From Bin5 sp022821545 (GTDB lineage Bacteria > Chloroflexota > Anaerolineae > Caldilineales > Caldilineaceae), in assembly GCA_963664085.2 (NCBI GenBank), contig CAXXLO010000002.1, forward strand, positions 4,650,001-4,714,000: a DNA stretch of 64,000 nt, in the 5' to 3' direction. Positions 50,148 to 57,817 of the stretch are shown here, in pieces (within the stretch, counting starts at the first letter, position 1; the number at the start of each line of letters is the position of its first letter). The notes beneath the pieces are model-generated. The model did no database searches. It had not been told where the DNA came from and was given only the letters and a program-made list of their open reading frames with translations. The translations under genes were made by a program, and so were the position numbers.

Positions 50148-51131
50148 ATGTTCACCGTCATCGGCACCGCCACTGTCGATCTTTTCGTCTCCAACCTGGC
50201 CGCCATGCCCCGCAGCGAGGGGGACGAATTCACCGTGGACAGCCTCGTCTTTCACGACCAGCCGCTGCGAACTTCGCTTGGGGGAAACGGCGCCAATTCA
50301 GCCTATGCCTTGGCGCGTTTGGGGACGACCGTTGAACTGGTCGGGGGTCTGGGCGATGACCACCTCGGCAACTGGATGGCGGAGCAGCTTGTTGACGCAG
50401 GGGTCGGCATGCAGAGCGTCAGGAGATATCCAGGAATGGGCACGGCAACGACGCTTATCCTCAGCGACAGGCGTCAGAATCGTCTGGCCTTTCACCACGA
50501 AGGCGCAAACAGGGCCGTTGACAGCAGTTCCATCGACTGTTCACTCATTCGCGGCTCGGACATGCTGTTGCTTACGAGCTACCCGATAATGCCCGGGCTG
50601 CGTCCCCACGGCGCAGTCGAACTGTTCCGAAAGGCCGGCCAGGGCGGTACTCGCACCGCCGTAGACATCGGTCCGGCCATCGGCGAGCCGGCCCTCCTGG
50701 AGGAGCTGCGACCGCTGCTGGCCTGCACAGACTACTTCATCTGCAACGAGCACGAATTGGCGGTCTGTACGGGAGGGGCGGAGCTGGCCGCGGGGATGGC
50801 GGCTATCCTGGAGGGCGGCGCAGGATGTGTGGTGATCAAGAGGGGCGCTGCCGGCGCCGTCGTTCTGCAGCGGGGGGACGGGGAAGCCGCTTACGCGGCC
50901 GCAACGGACGGGCCGGCATTCGTGCCCGGGTTCTCCGTCGAAGTTCAGACAACCGTTGGCGCAGGCGATTCATTCAATGCCGGATTCCTGCTGGCGGTAC
51001 AGGAGGGGGCATCGGCAGAGCAGGCGGCCCGCTTCGCAAACGCCGTCGCGGCCACCGTCGTCTCTACACCTGACAGACCGCTGGACGCCCTGTCGCGCGA
51101 GGCCGTCAATCGCCTTATAGAACCGACATAG
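50148..51131 (+). CDS. PfkB family carbohydrate kinase
   Basis: A 327-residue ribokinase-fold sugar kinase. The N-terminal signature is LGGNGANSAYALARLG; PfkB signature 2 is TTVGAGDSFNAGFL with the catalytic Asp. Substrate choices include ribose, fructose, 2-keto-3-deoxygluconate and nucleosides; not resolvable. The start at ATG 50148 is preferred: upstream codons to 50061 are basic and C-skewed and have no ribosome site. It ends 17 bp inside the convergent UlaG-like gene. Confidence 0.88.
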   Translation: MFTVIGTATVDLFVSNLAAMPRSEGDEFTVDSLVFHDQPLRTSLGGNGANSAYALARLGTTVELVGGLGDDHLGNWMAEQLVDAGVGMQSVRRYPGMGTATTLILSDRRQNRLAFHHEGANRAVDSSSIDCSLIRGSDMLLLTSYPIMPGLRPHGAVELFRKAGQGGTRTAVDIGPAIGEPALLEELRPLLACTDYFICNEHELAVCTGGAELAAGMAAILEGGAGCVVIKRGAAGAVVLQRGDGEAAYAAATDGPAFVPGFSVEVQTTVGAGDSFNAGFLLAVQEGASAEQAARFANAVAATVVSTPDRPLDALSREAVNRLIEPT

Positions 51132-51990
51132 TGCCGGCAACCGCCTTTTCGACCGTACAGCGCTCTCCCGCCTGCAGCACGCGCACAGGTTGCTCCAGGG
51201 CGGCGGCCGCGGCTATGAAGGTATCCGGCGATGCGGTGTTGAACGAAAACATCTCGTAGTGGCAGGGGATCGCCAGCTTCGCGTTGAAGGCGCAGGCGAG
51301 CGTCGCGGCTTCGATTCCGTTGAGATTGCCGGCAACTCTCCGCTCCGGCCTGCTGCCGTTGATCGGCAGGATCGCCGCGTCCACGTTGAAAGGCGTCAGC
51401 CGCTCCACCAGCCCGCTGTAATGGACCGTGTCCCCGCTGTGATAAACGGTCCAGGGACCGAAGCGCGCCACATAGCCGAGAAACCTGCACCGACCCTCCT
51501 CGTCCCTCTCCAACTCTTCGTGTGCCGCGGCGATGCCGTGGAAGCGGAACGCGCCCGCCTCTCTGTAGTCACCGTCGTCCAGGCCCACAGGCCAGGCCGG
51601 GTCGCAACCCAATCGCCCGGCGACGAATGCCCGGTTGGCCTCGGGAATAACGAGCTGCAAGCCGGTATTCGCCGCCATCAGAGGACCGAGCGTTTCTCCA
51701 TCCAGATGATCCGTGTGGTTGTGGCTTGAAGTGACTACGTCGACAAAGTTGAGGCGTTCGGGCGCGACCACCCGTTCGGTCATGCGAATGTGGGGCTTGT
51801 CGGTGGCGGCGTACTTCTTTGTCAGCGAATCGGAGAGGTAGGGATCGAAGAGCAGAAAGCGGCTCCGCCACTTGAGCAGAAAGCCGCTCTGGCCCAGCCA
51901 CCAGATGTGCAGGACGCGTTCGTCTCCCTTAGCATCCTGCACATCCCGTAGGAAGGCCTCTTCCTGCAGGAAGGGTTTAATCAGTGACAT
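51115..51990 (-). CDS. Metallo-beta-lactamase fold hydrolase (UlaG-like)
   Basis: A 291-residue MBL-fold protein with the metal motif H-x-H-x-D-H (SSHNHTDHLDG), the later His in AAAHEEL, and the Asp/His of YHSGDTVHYSG and PCHYEMF. It resembles UlaG L-ascorbate-6-phosphate lactonase. It lies 9 bp downstream of a Gfo/Idh/MocA dehydrogenase, so it may open a lactone produced from a sugar in that pathway. Its stop overlaps the convergent kinase gene by 17 bp. Confidence 0.87.
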   Translation of the reverse strand: MSLIKPFLQEEAFLRDVQDAKGDERVLHIWWLGQSGFLLKWRSRFLLFDPYLSDSLTKKYAATDKPHIRMTERVVAPERLNFVDVVTSSHNHTDHLDGETLGPLMAANTGLQLVIPEANRAFVAGRLGCDPAWPVGLDDGDYREAGAFRFHGIAAAHEELERDEEGRCRFLGYVARFGPWTVYHSGDTVHYSGLVERLTPFNVDAAILPINGSRPERRVAGNLNGIEAATLACAFNAKLAIPCHYEMFSFNTASPDTFIAAAAALEQPVRVLQAGERCTVEKAVAGTMSVL

Positions 51991-51999
51991 CGGAAGGGG

Positions 52000-53253
52000 C
52001 TATGCGTTCTCGATAATCTCCTGGCTGAGCTCGCCGGTCTCTTCGTTCTTGAAAATGACCTTGACCTGGCCGCCCGGCATCCGTTCCCGTTTCAGGATCG
52101 TCAGGCCGGCAGCGGCGGCAAGCGCTTCGGCCGGGTCCGGTTCCGTTGCGGCTGCGGCCGCCTGTCCGCGGCTGTCTCGAATGAGGGGTACGTTTTCGCG
52201 CCCGCGCCAGACCTCCAGCGCCACCGGCTCCCACTGCCGCGAGGAGGCCGAGCGGTAGCAGGCGTCGATGACCGCGTTGACGATGTACCCGTCGTAGAAC
52301 GTTTCTCGTGGTTCCCTGCCCTGGTCGAGAGAGTCGAACATGTCGTCAAACATGTCGTTGTAGCCGAGTTCGACCACCTCGTCGCCGACCGGGAAGAGCC
52401 AGCCGCTCTCGGATTCGGCCTTTTCGGCGACGTAGCCTGCGCCGGCGCCGCTGGTATACATTTCATAGCCGGTGCGCAGGAAGTGATTGAGCCAGATCGT
52501 GCCCTCGGTGCCGGCGACCTCGTCGCGCAGGTCCATGCCGCCGCGGAAGGACCAGCTCACCTCGAACTGGCCGATGGCGCCGTTCTCGAAGCGGATCAGT
52601 GCGATGCCGTTGTCTTCGGCGTCGATTGGGTGTACAAGCGTGTCGGCCCAGCACATGACCTCGACGGGGCGGATCTCTTTGCCGATAAAGCTGCGCACGA
52701 TCTCGATACAGTGGCAGCCCAGGTCAACGATGGCGCCGCCTCCCGCCTGTTCGAGGTCCCAGAACCAGTCGCTGTGGGGGCCTGGATGCGTCTCCCTGGA
52801 GCAGGCCCAGGTGACATCGCCCAGGGCGCCTTCCTCCACGGATGCGATGGCCTTCAACGTCTTGGGCGTGTAGCACAGGTCTTCGAGATAGCCCCCGAAG
52901 ACGCCGGTCGCTTCGACTTTGTCCATCATGCGCTTGGCTTCGGCGGCAGTGCGGCCGAGGGGCTTCGTGCAGAGTATTGCCTTGCCCGCGCCGGCGGCCA
53001 GGTCTACGCACTCTTCATGAATGTGGTTTGGCAGGCCGATGACAACCGTGTCGATATCGTCGGAAGTGCAGGCTTCGGCCAGGTCGGTCGTCCATGCCGG
53101 GATCTCCCACTCCTCCGCAAACGCCCTGACTCTCTCTTCCGTCCGTGAGTAGACGAGCTGCACTCTGTCTCTGCCCCTGCCGCCGTTGAGGGACATTGTG
53201 TAGAACATGCCGATCAGTCCGGTGCCCAGCATTGATACCCTATGTTCCTGCAC
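52000..53253 (-). CDS. Gfo/Idh/MocA family oxidoreductase
   Basis: A 417-residue dehydrogenase. The Rossmann start is VSMLGTGLIGMFYTMSL, and the cofactor-site Lys lies in ILCTKPLGRTAAEAKRM. The C-terminal domain has WACSRETHPGPHSDWFWDLEQAGGGAIVDLGCHCIE, typical of inositol and glucose-fructose oxidoreductase relatives. The start is GTG 53253 after GGAAGGAG. With the downstream UlaG-like gene it forms a likely two-gene sugar oxidation operon. The sugar is unknown. Confidence 0.88.
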   Translation of the reverse strand: MQEHRVSMLGTGLIGMFYTMSLNGGRGRDRVQLVYSRTEERVRAFAEEWEIPAWTTDLAEACTSDDIDTVVIGLPNHIHEECVDLAAGAGKAILCTKPLGRTAAEAKRMMDKVEATGVFGGYLEDLCYTPKTLKAIASVEEGALGDVTWACSRETHPGPHSDWFWDLEQAGGGAIVDLGCHCIEIVRSFIGKEIRPVEVMCWADTLVHPIDAEDNGIALIRFENGAIGQFEVSWSFRGGMDLRDEVAGTEGTIWLNHFLRTGYEMYTSGAGAGYVAEKAESESGWLFPVGDEVVELGYNDMFDDMFDSLDQGREPRETFYDGYIVNAVIDACYRSASSRQWEPVALEVWRGRENVPLIRDSRGQAAAAATEPDPAEALAAAAGLTILKRERMPGGQVKVIFKNEETGELSQEIIENA

Positions 53254-53356
53254 GTTTATCGCTCCTTCCGAGTCTGATGAAAGGTGGTCTGATTTGCGGA
53301 CTATGATAGTCAGTAAGGAACTCCGCGTCAATCCTGTATCTGGCTTCGCATACTGA

Positions 53357-53426
53357 GATTCTCAAGGGCAGATCCTCAAAGACAAATTCTCAAAGACAGC
53401 TTCTCAAAATCAGCTTCTCAAAATCA
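53357..53426 (+). repeat. 14-bp tandem repeat, five copies
   Basis: Five imperfect 14-bp units (53357, 53371, 53385, 53399 and 53413 onward) built around TCTCAAAR; the last two are identical. It lies between the dehydrogenase and APH-like genes. Confidence 0.9.
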
Positions 53427-53438
53427 CTGCGCGCGAGC

Positions 53439-54500
53439 TCAATGGCTCTTCGCGACCTCCAGGGCGGCCTGTGCCGCTGCGGGGATGCGCGGGCCGAAGG
53501 CCGCAAAACGTTTGTCCTGCGTCTGTCCGCGCACGTAGCGGACGTAAATCTGGGCGATGATGACCGTCACCCGGAACAGGCTGAGCGCATGGTAGAAGTG
53601 AATGGCGGACAGATCGCGGTTGCTGTGTTCGGCGTAGCGGGCGATGAGCTCCTCGCGGCGCAGGAAGCGGCTGTCCAGGGGCATCATCGCCATCGTCCTG
53701 AAGTGGGGCGGATCGTCGGGCAGACACCACCAGGCCAGCAACGCCCCCACGTCCGATAGCGGATCGCCGAGCGTACACATGTCCCAGTCAAAAACGGCGG
53801 CGATGCGGCCCGGGTCTTCCGCGGCCAGCATGACGTTGTCCAGTTTGTAGTCATTGTGAACCAGAGATGGCGCGCTCTCCGGGGGTTCATTGCTGCGCAA
53901 CCAGTCATAGACCGCGTCCATCGCAGGCATTTCCTCCAGCTTCGCAGCCTGCCAGCGCCGCCGCCACCCCTCAATCTGTCTCCTGATGAATCCGGCCGGC
54001 CGCCCCAAATCTCCCAGACCGATAGCTTCGTAGTCGACCGCGTGGAGTTCGGAGAGCGCCTCGACAAGCGCGATGCTCATGCGCGCCGGGGCGTCGTTCC
54101 AGGCGTCGTAGACGGCGGGAATCGTATTCCTGACGACAATGCCGTGGCGTCTCTCCATCACGAAGAAAGGCGCGCCGACGATCGACTCGTCATCGGAGAA
54201 GAGGAATGCGCGGGGCGCGAACGGGTACGATTCCCAGAGCCGCAGCAGCACCTTCGACTCTCGAGCCATATCATGTGCGGACGGCGCAACCGGACCAAGC
54301 GGCGGCCGGCGCAGGACGTACTCGTGGCTGCCATAGTCAAGCAGATAGGTGAGGTTGGCCGCGCCGCCCCCGAATTGGCGCACAGCAATGGGATTCTCAG
54401 TACCGGGCAGCTTTCCGCGCAGGAATGCCTCGACTGCGCGTTCGTCAAAACGCTCATCGGCGCGGACGCTGATTGTATCTGAAGGGTGCCGTGAGCTCAT
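53439..54500 (-). CDS. Aminoglycoside phosphotransferase-fold kinase (ACAD10-like)
   Basis: A 353-residue kinase-fold protein. The catalytic loop is HNDYKLDNVM (HxDxxxxN) and the metal-binding segment is FDWDMCTLGDPLSDVGALL. The overall pattern (FGGGAANLTYLLDYG at the N-terminus) matches the ACAD10/APH-like group, found with acyl-CoA dehydrogenases and thought to phosphorylate 4-hydroxy acids. It is not a resistance gene by sequence. No Shine-Dalgarno precedes ATG 54500, so it may be leaderless. Confidence 0.85.
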   Translation of the reverse strand: MSSRHPSDTISVRADERFDERAVEAFLRGKLPGTENPIAVRQFGGGAANLTYLLDYGSHEYVLRRPPLGPVAPSAHDMARESKVLLRLWESYPFAPRAFLFSDDESIVGAPFFVMERRHGIVVRNTIPAVYDAWNDAPARMSIALVEALSELHAVDYEAIGLGDLGRPAGFIRRQIEGWRRRWQAAKLEEMPAMDAVYDWLRSNEPPESAPSLVHNDYKLDNVMLAAEDPGRIAAVFDWDMCTLGDPLSDVGALLAWWCLPDDPPHFRTMAMMPLDSRFLRREELIARYAEHSNRDLSAIHFYHALSLFRVTVIIAQIYVRYVRGQTQDKRFAAFGPRIPAAAQAALEVAKSH

Positions 54501-54545
54501 CGAATTAAATCAGGTTGGCGAGATCGCCTGAGCGGCGTGTCACGG

Positions 54546-54591
54546 TATCCACCACTATCCGCCACTGCTATCCGCCACTGTTATCCACCAC
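54546..54591 (+). repeat. Tandem TATCCRCCAC repeat
   Basis: Four copies of TATCCRCCAC spaced 10, 13 and 13 bp apart (54546, 54556, 54569, 54582). Confidence 0.8.
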
Positions 54592-54692
54592 TATATTGCG
54601 GGCGATTATATCGCAGTTTCGCAATTCTGTCCCTTCAGAGAGGATCTGCTTCCACAAACGGTTAGGCCGGTCGCTTGCTGCGCACGCGGGCT

Positions 54693-54721
54693 TTGACAAC
54701 TCCCCCGAAATCAAGTACCGT
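54693..54721 (+). promoter_or_regulatory. Promoter candidate for sugar-acid operon
   Basis: A perfect TTGACA (54693-54698), a 17-bp spacer and a weak TACCGT. The poor -10 suggests activator dependence. About 150 bp lie between it and the first gene. Confidence 0.4.
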
Positions 54722-54869
54722 TCATGCGCGGATGGGGAAGAGCGAGAAGCCAGAATTCATTAGCCTTTCTCCGTACCGGAAAAGCCTCGTCCCATGATCA
54801 GAAACCGGACACGACCTCTAAGCAAATCCATTCACCAGGACCGATTTAGTAGCGTGGAGACTGTTTGAC

Positions 54870-56033
54870 ATGAAAATCACTGACATTCGCGCTGTTCGCG
54901 TCAACTTCCCTGCACCTGAAAAGAGGACGGAGCCCCGGCGCAAGGGCTGGGCCGAGACCGCCGAAGTCGCGAACCCCATGTCCTGGTATCCCAAGGTCAA
55001 GCGGCATCGCAGCATGTGGACGCCCAAGCGCTGGGGTGCTGTCTGGTGCAAAGTTACCCTGGAGGACGGCACCTGGGGCCTGGGGCTGACCGACAACGGG
55101 CGGGTGGCCGCGGCCATTATCGATGATCACATTGCCCCGAACCTCATCGGCGAGGACGGACTGGCAATTCAGCGGTTGTCGGACATGATGTTCCGGATGA
55201 CCAAGCCGTACGGCTCGGTTGGACTGGCTGCTTACGCTGTCAGCGCAGTGGATCTGGCACTTTGGGACGCCAAGGGCAAACTGCTGGGACAGCCGGTTTA
55301 CAGCCTCATCGGCGGCCCGCAAAAGGAAAAGCAGTTCTGTTATTCGACCGGGAACGACTTGGACTGGTACAAGGAACTGGGCTTCCGCGCCTTCAAACTG
55401 GCCTGTCCCTATGGCCCGGCAGACGGACTGGACGGTCTGCGCAAGAACGAACAGATGGTGGCCGAAGCCAGGGAGCTGGTCGGGGACGAAGCCGAACTGA
55501 TGCTCGACTGCTGGATGGCCTTCGATATTGAGTACACAGTACGCCTGGCCGAAACTCTGCGCCCTTACCGGCTTAAGTGGATGGAGGAGTGCCTCCTCTC
55601 GGAAGACCTTGACGGCCATGTTGAAGTGCGAGAGCGCATCCCCTGGCAGACACTGAGCACCGGCGAGCATTGGTACACTCACATGCCCTTCCAGTGGGCC
55701 TTACGGCACAACGTTGTCGACATTTTGCAGCCGGACATTAACTGGGTCGGCGGTCTGAGCACCTGTCTGAAGATCGCTTCCGCGGCGGACGCCGCCGGCA
55801 AAAAGGTGATCCTGCACGGCGGCGGGCGCAACGCCTTTGGCCAGCATTTCACCCATGCCGTCGCCTGCGTCCCGTGGTTAGAGTACTTCATCGGGTCCGC
55901 GCCCGGCGTTCCCTTAGCGGAGTCGGCGGGCACTCCCGGCCAGGCTGTCGCAGAGGACGGCTGGCTGGTCCCCACAGACGCGCCGGGCTTCGGGCTTGAT
56001 ATACCGGAAGGGTGGATTGAACCCTATTTTTGA
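54870..56033 (+). CDS. Enolase superfamily dehydratase, L-rhamnonate dehydratase-like
   Basis: A 387-residue mandelate racemase/muconate lactonizing-type enzyme. The N-terminal cap has ANPMSWYPKVKRHRS, as in rhamnonate dehydratase. The barrel has Lys/Gly-rich FKLACPYGPADGLDGLRKNEQMV and metal ligands in LMLDCWM (Asp), WMEECL (Glu) and STGEHW (Glu). The D/H dyad is in LQPDINWVGG and ILHGGGRN. It would dehydrate a sugar acid such as L-rhamnonate or a similar aldonate. The first of three plus-strand genes with a PhyH dioxygenase and an amidohydrolase. Confidence 0.87.
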   Translation: MKITDIRAVRVNFPAPEKRTEPRRKGWAETAEVANPMSWYPKVKRHRSMWTPKRWGAVWCKVTLEDGTWGLGLTDNGRVAAAIIDDHIAPNLIGEDGLAIQRLSDMMFRMTKPYGSVGLAAYAVSAVDLALWDAKGKLLGQPVYSLIGGPQKEKQFCYSTGNDLDWYKELGFRAFKLACPYGPADGLDGLRKNEQMVAEARELVGDEAELMLDCWMAFDIEYTVRLAETLRPYRLKWMEECLLSEDLDGHVEVRERIPWQTLSTGEHWYTHMPFQWALRHNVVDILQPDINWVGGLSTCLKIASAADAAGKKVILHGGGRNAFGQHFTHAVACVPWLEYFIGSAPGVPLAESAGTPGQAVAEDGWLVPTDAPGFGLDIPEGWIEPYF

Positions 56034-56100
56034 GACCGATGAGATCGAATTCTGAAATCATAGCGCTGTTCGCCTTTCCTATCTACCAAGGAGCATCAAC

Positions 56101-56961
56101 ATGCTGACCCGACAACAGATCGACTTTTACCACGAGAACGGCTATTTGGGCGTGGAAGGCGTCCTCTCGGCTGATGAGGTTGCGGATCTGCGCAGGGTGA
56201 CCGATGAGTTCGTCCAGCTCAGCGCCGGTGTCACCGAGCATACCGACGTCTTCGACCTTGAGCCCGGTCACACCCCGGACTCTCCCAAGCTGCGCCGACT
56301 CAAGGAACCGGTAGCGCAGCATGACGTATACCGCCAGTGCCTCGGCCACCCCGGCATCCTCGACATTGCCGAGCAGCTTGTCGGGCCGGGCGTGCGCACG
56401 AACGGAAACAAGCTGAACATGAAGTCGCCGGAATACGGCAGCCCGGTCGAGTGGCATCAGGACTGGGCCTTCTACCCGCACACCAATGATGACCTGCTGG
56501 CCGTCGGCGTCTGCATGGACGACATGAGGTACGAGAACGGCTGCCTGCTTGTTATCCCCGGCTCACACAGAGGCCCGATCTACACCCATCACCAGGACGG
56601 GCACTTTGCCGGCGCAGTCACGGTCGAAGTGCCGGACGCCGATAAGGCCGTGCCGATTGAGCTGGAGGCCGGCGGCATCTCGATTCATCATGTGCGGACG
56701 CTCCACGCCTCCGCCAAGAACGTCTCCACCCGCCCTCGAAGATTGCTGCTCTATCAATACTGCTCTGTCGACTCCTGGCACCTTCAAGGTTACGCCAATT
56801 GGGACGCATATGCGGATTCCGTGTTGCGGGGCGAACCATGCAACCGTCCCCGGCTGGCCGACGTGCCCGTGTTGATGCCTTTTCCGGAGTCCTTGCGCGG
56901 GGGGTCCATTTACGAGACGCAGACGATTCTCGAAAAGCCCGTCTTCGCCCGCGCGGCATAG
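56101..56961 (+). CDS. Phytanoyl-CoA dioxygenase (PhyH) family protein
   Basis: A 286-residue Fe(II)/2-oxoglutarate dioxygenase. The triad is H-x-D in EWHQDWAFYPH and the distal His in HHVRTLHAS; the 2-oxoglutarate Arg is probably in TRPRRLLLYQY. FYHENGYLGVEGVLSADEV is the N-terminal family signature. It is placed between a sugar-acid dehydratase and an amidohydrolase, which suggests hydroxylation of a sugar derivative or a linked group rather than phytanoyl-CoA. AAGGAG lies 9 nt upstream. Gap to the next gene is 7 bp. Confidence 0.9.
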   Translation: MLTRQQIDFYHENGYLGVEGVLSADEVADLRRVTDEFVQLSAGVTEHTDVFDLEPGHTPDSPKLRRLKEPVAQHDVYRQCLGHPGILDIAEQLVGPGVRTNGNKLNMKSPEYGSPVEWHQDWAFYPHTNDDLLAVGVCMDDMRYENGCLLVIPGSHRGPIYTHHQDGHFAGAVTVEVPDADKAVPIELEAGGISIHHVRTLHASAKNVSTRPRRLLLYQYCSVDSWHLQGYANWDAYADSVLRGEPCNRPRLADVPVLMPFPESLRGGSIYETQTILEKPVFARAA

Positions 56962-56968
56962 AAATCTC

Positions 56969-57817
56969 ATGATAATTGATAGCCATTGCCACGCGTGGGA
57001 ACGCTGGCCCTACGAGCCGCCTGTGCCGGACTTTCACGGCAAGGGCCGCTTCGAGCAGTTGCTCAACGAGATGGACAACAACGGCGTGGACCGGGCCTTC
57101 CTGGTCTGTGCCGGGATCGAACACAACCCGCACAACAACGACTACATCGCCCGGATGAGCGGCCTCTACTCCGGGAGAATTTGCCAGGTGGCCGACGTTG
57201 ATTGCAGCTGGTCGGAGACCTACCACACGCCGGGCGCGGCCGGTCGGTTGCGGCAGGCGGCGGAGCGCTGGTCGTTGTCGGCCTTCACCCATTACATGAA
57301 GGCCGACGACGACGGCAGCTGGCTTTTTGGAGAGGATGGACTGGCGTTCTTCAGTACCGCCGCCGAGTTGGGCTTGATCGCCAGTATCGCCTGCTCGACT
57401 CATCACCATGCCGCGCTGCACAAAGTGGCCGAACGCTTTCCGCAGTTGTCCATTTTCATCCACCACCTGGGGCATCCAGGGGTCGGCGACAGGGAGAAGC
57501 TGGCCCGCGTCCTGGCCTCGGCGCGGTATGCCAATATAGGGGTCAAGATTTCGGGGTTCTACTATTCGACACAGCAGGGGTTCTGGGACTTCCCTTACGC
57601 CGATTCAATTCGGGAAATCGTGCAGCCGCTGTACGACGCGTTCGGCCCCCGGCGACTCTATTGGGGCTCAGACTATCCCGTCTGCCTGCGTTTCATGACC
57701 TACCGCCAGGCAATCGAATGCTTCCGCAGCCACTGTGACTTCATCACCGATGCGGACCAGGCGCTGATCATGGGAGAGAATCTGCGCCGCCTGCTCGACT
57801 CAGGCGGTGACGGGTAA
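56969..57817 (+). CDS. Amidohydrolase family protein, sugar-lactonase type
   Basis: A 282-residue amidohydrolase-2 TIM barrel. It starts IDSHCHAWERWPYEPP (H-x-H), has SIFIHHLGHPG (His ligand) and GSDYPVCLRFMTY (Asp). This layout resembles L-fuconolactone hydrolase and 2-pyrone-4,6-dicarboxylate lactonase. It lies 7 bp after the PhyH gene and would fit lactone hydrolysis in the sugar-acid pathway of the same operon. Its end overlaps the convergent ABC exporter gene by 18 bp. Confidence 0.87.
   Translation: MIIDSHCHAWERWPYEPPVPDFHGKGRFEQLLNEMDNNGVDRAFLVCAGIEHNPHNNDYIARMSGLYSGRICQVADVDCSWSETYHTPGAAGRLRQAAERWSLSAFTHYMKADDDGSWLFGEDGLAFFSTAAELGLIASIACSTHHHAALHKVAERFPQLSIFIHHLGHPGVGDREKLARVLASARYANIGVKISGFYYSTQQGFWDFPYADSIREIVQPLYDAFGPRRLYWGSDYPVCLRFMTYRQAIECFRSHCDFITDADQALIMGENLRRLLDSGGDG

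Larger units (their letters stand above)
54501..54869. other. Divergent intergenic region, APH-like kinase / sugar-acid operon
   Basis: A 369-bp gap with a short tandem repeat (54546-54591) and a plus-strand promoter candidate (54693-54721). No other gene is seen. Confidence 0.5.

Noticed and set aside
49340..50255. Minus-strand Gly/Arg/Trp-rich frames over the C-run block
   Set aside because: They arise from G-runs, have repetitive composition and no start signal.
53357..53426. Possible CRISPR array
   Set aside because: The units are 14 bp and contiguous, with no spacers and no cas genes nearby.
53439..54500. Antibiotic resistance kinase
   Set aside because: The sequence pattern matches the ACAD10-like APH group rather than known aminoglycoside kinases.
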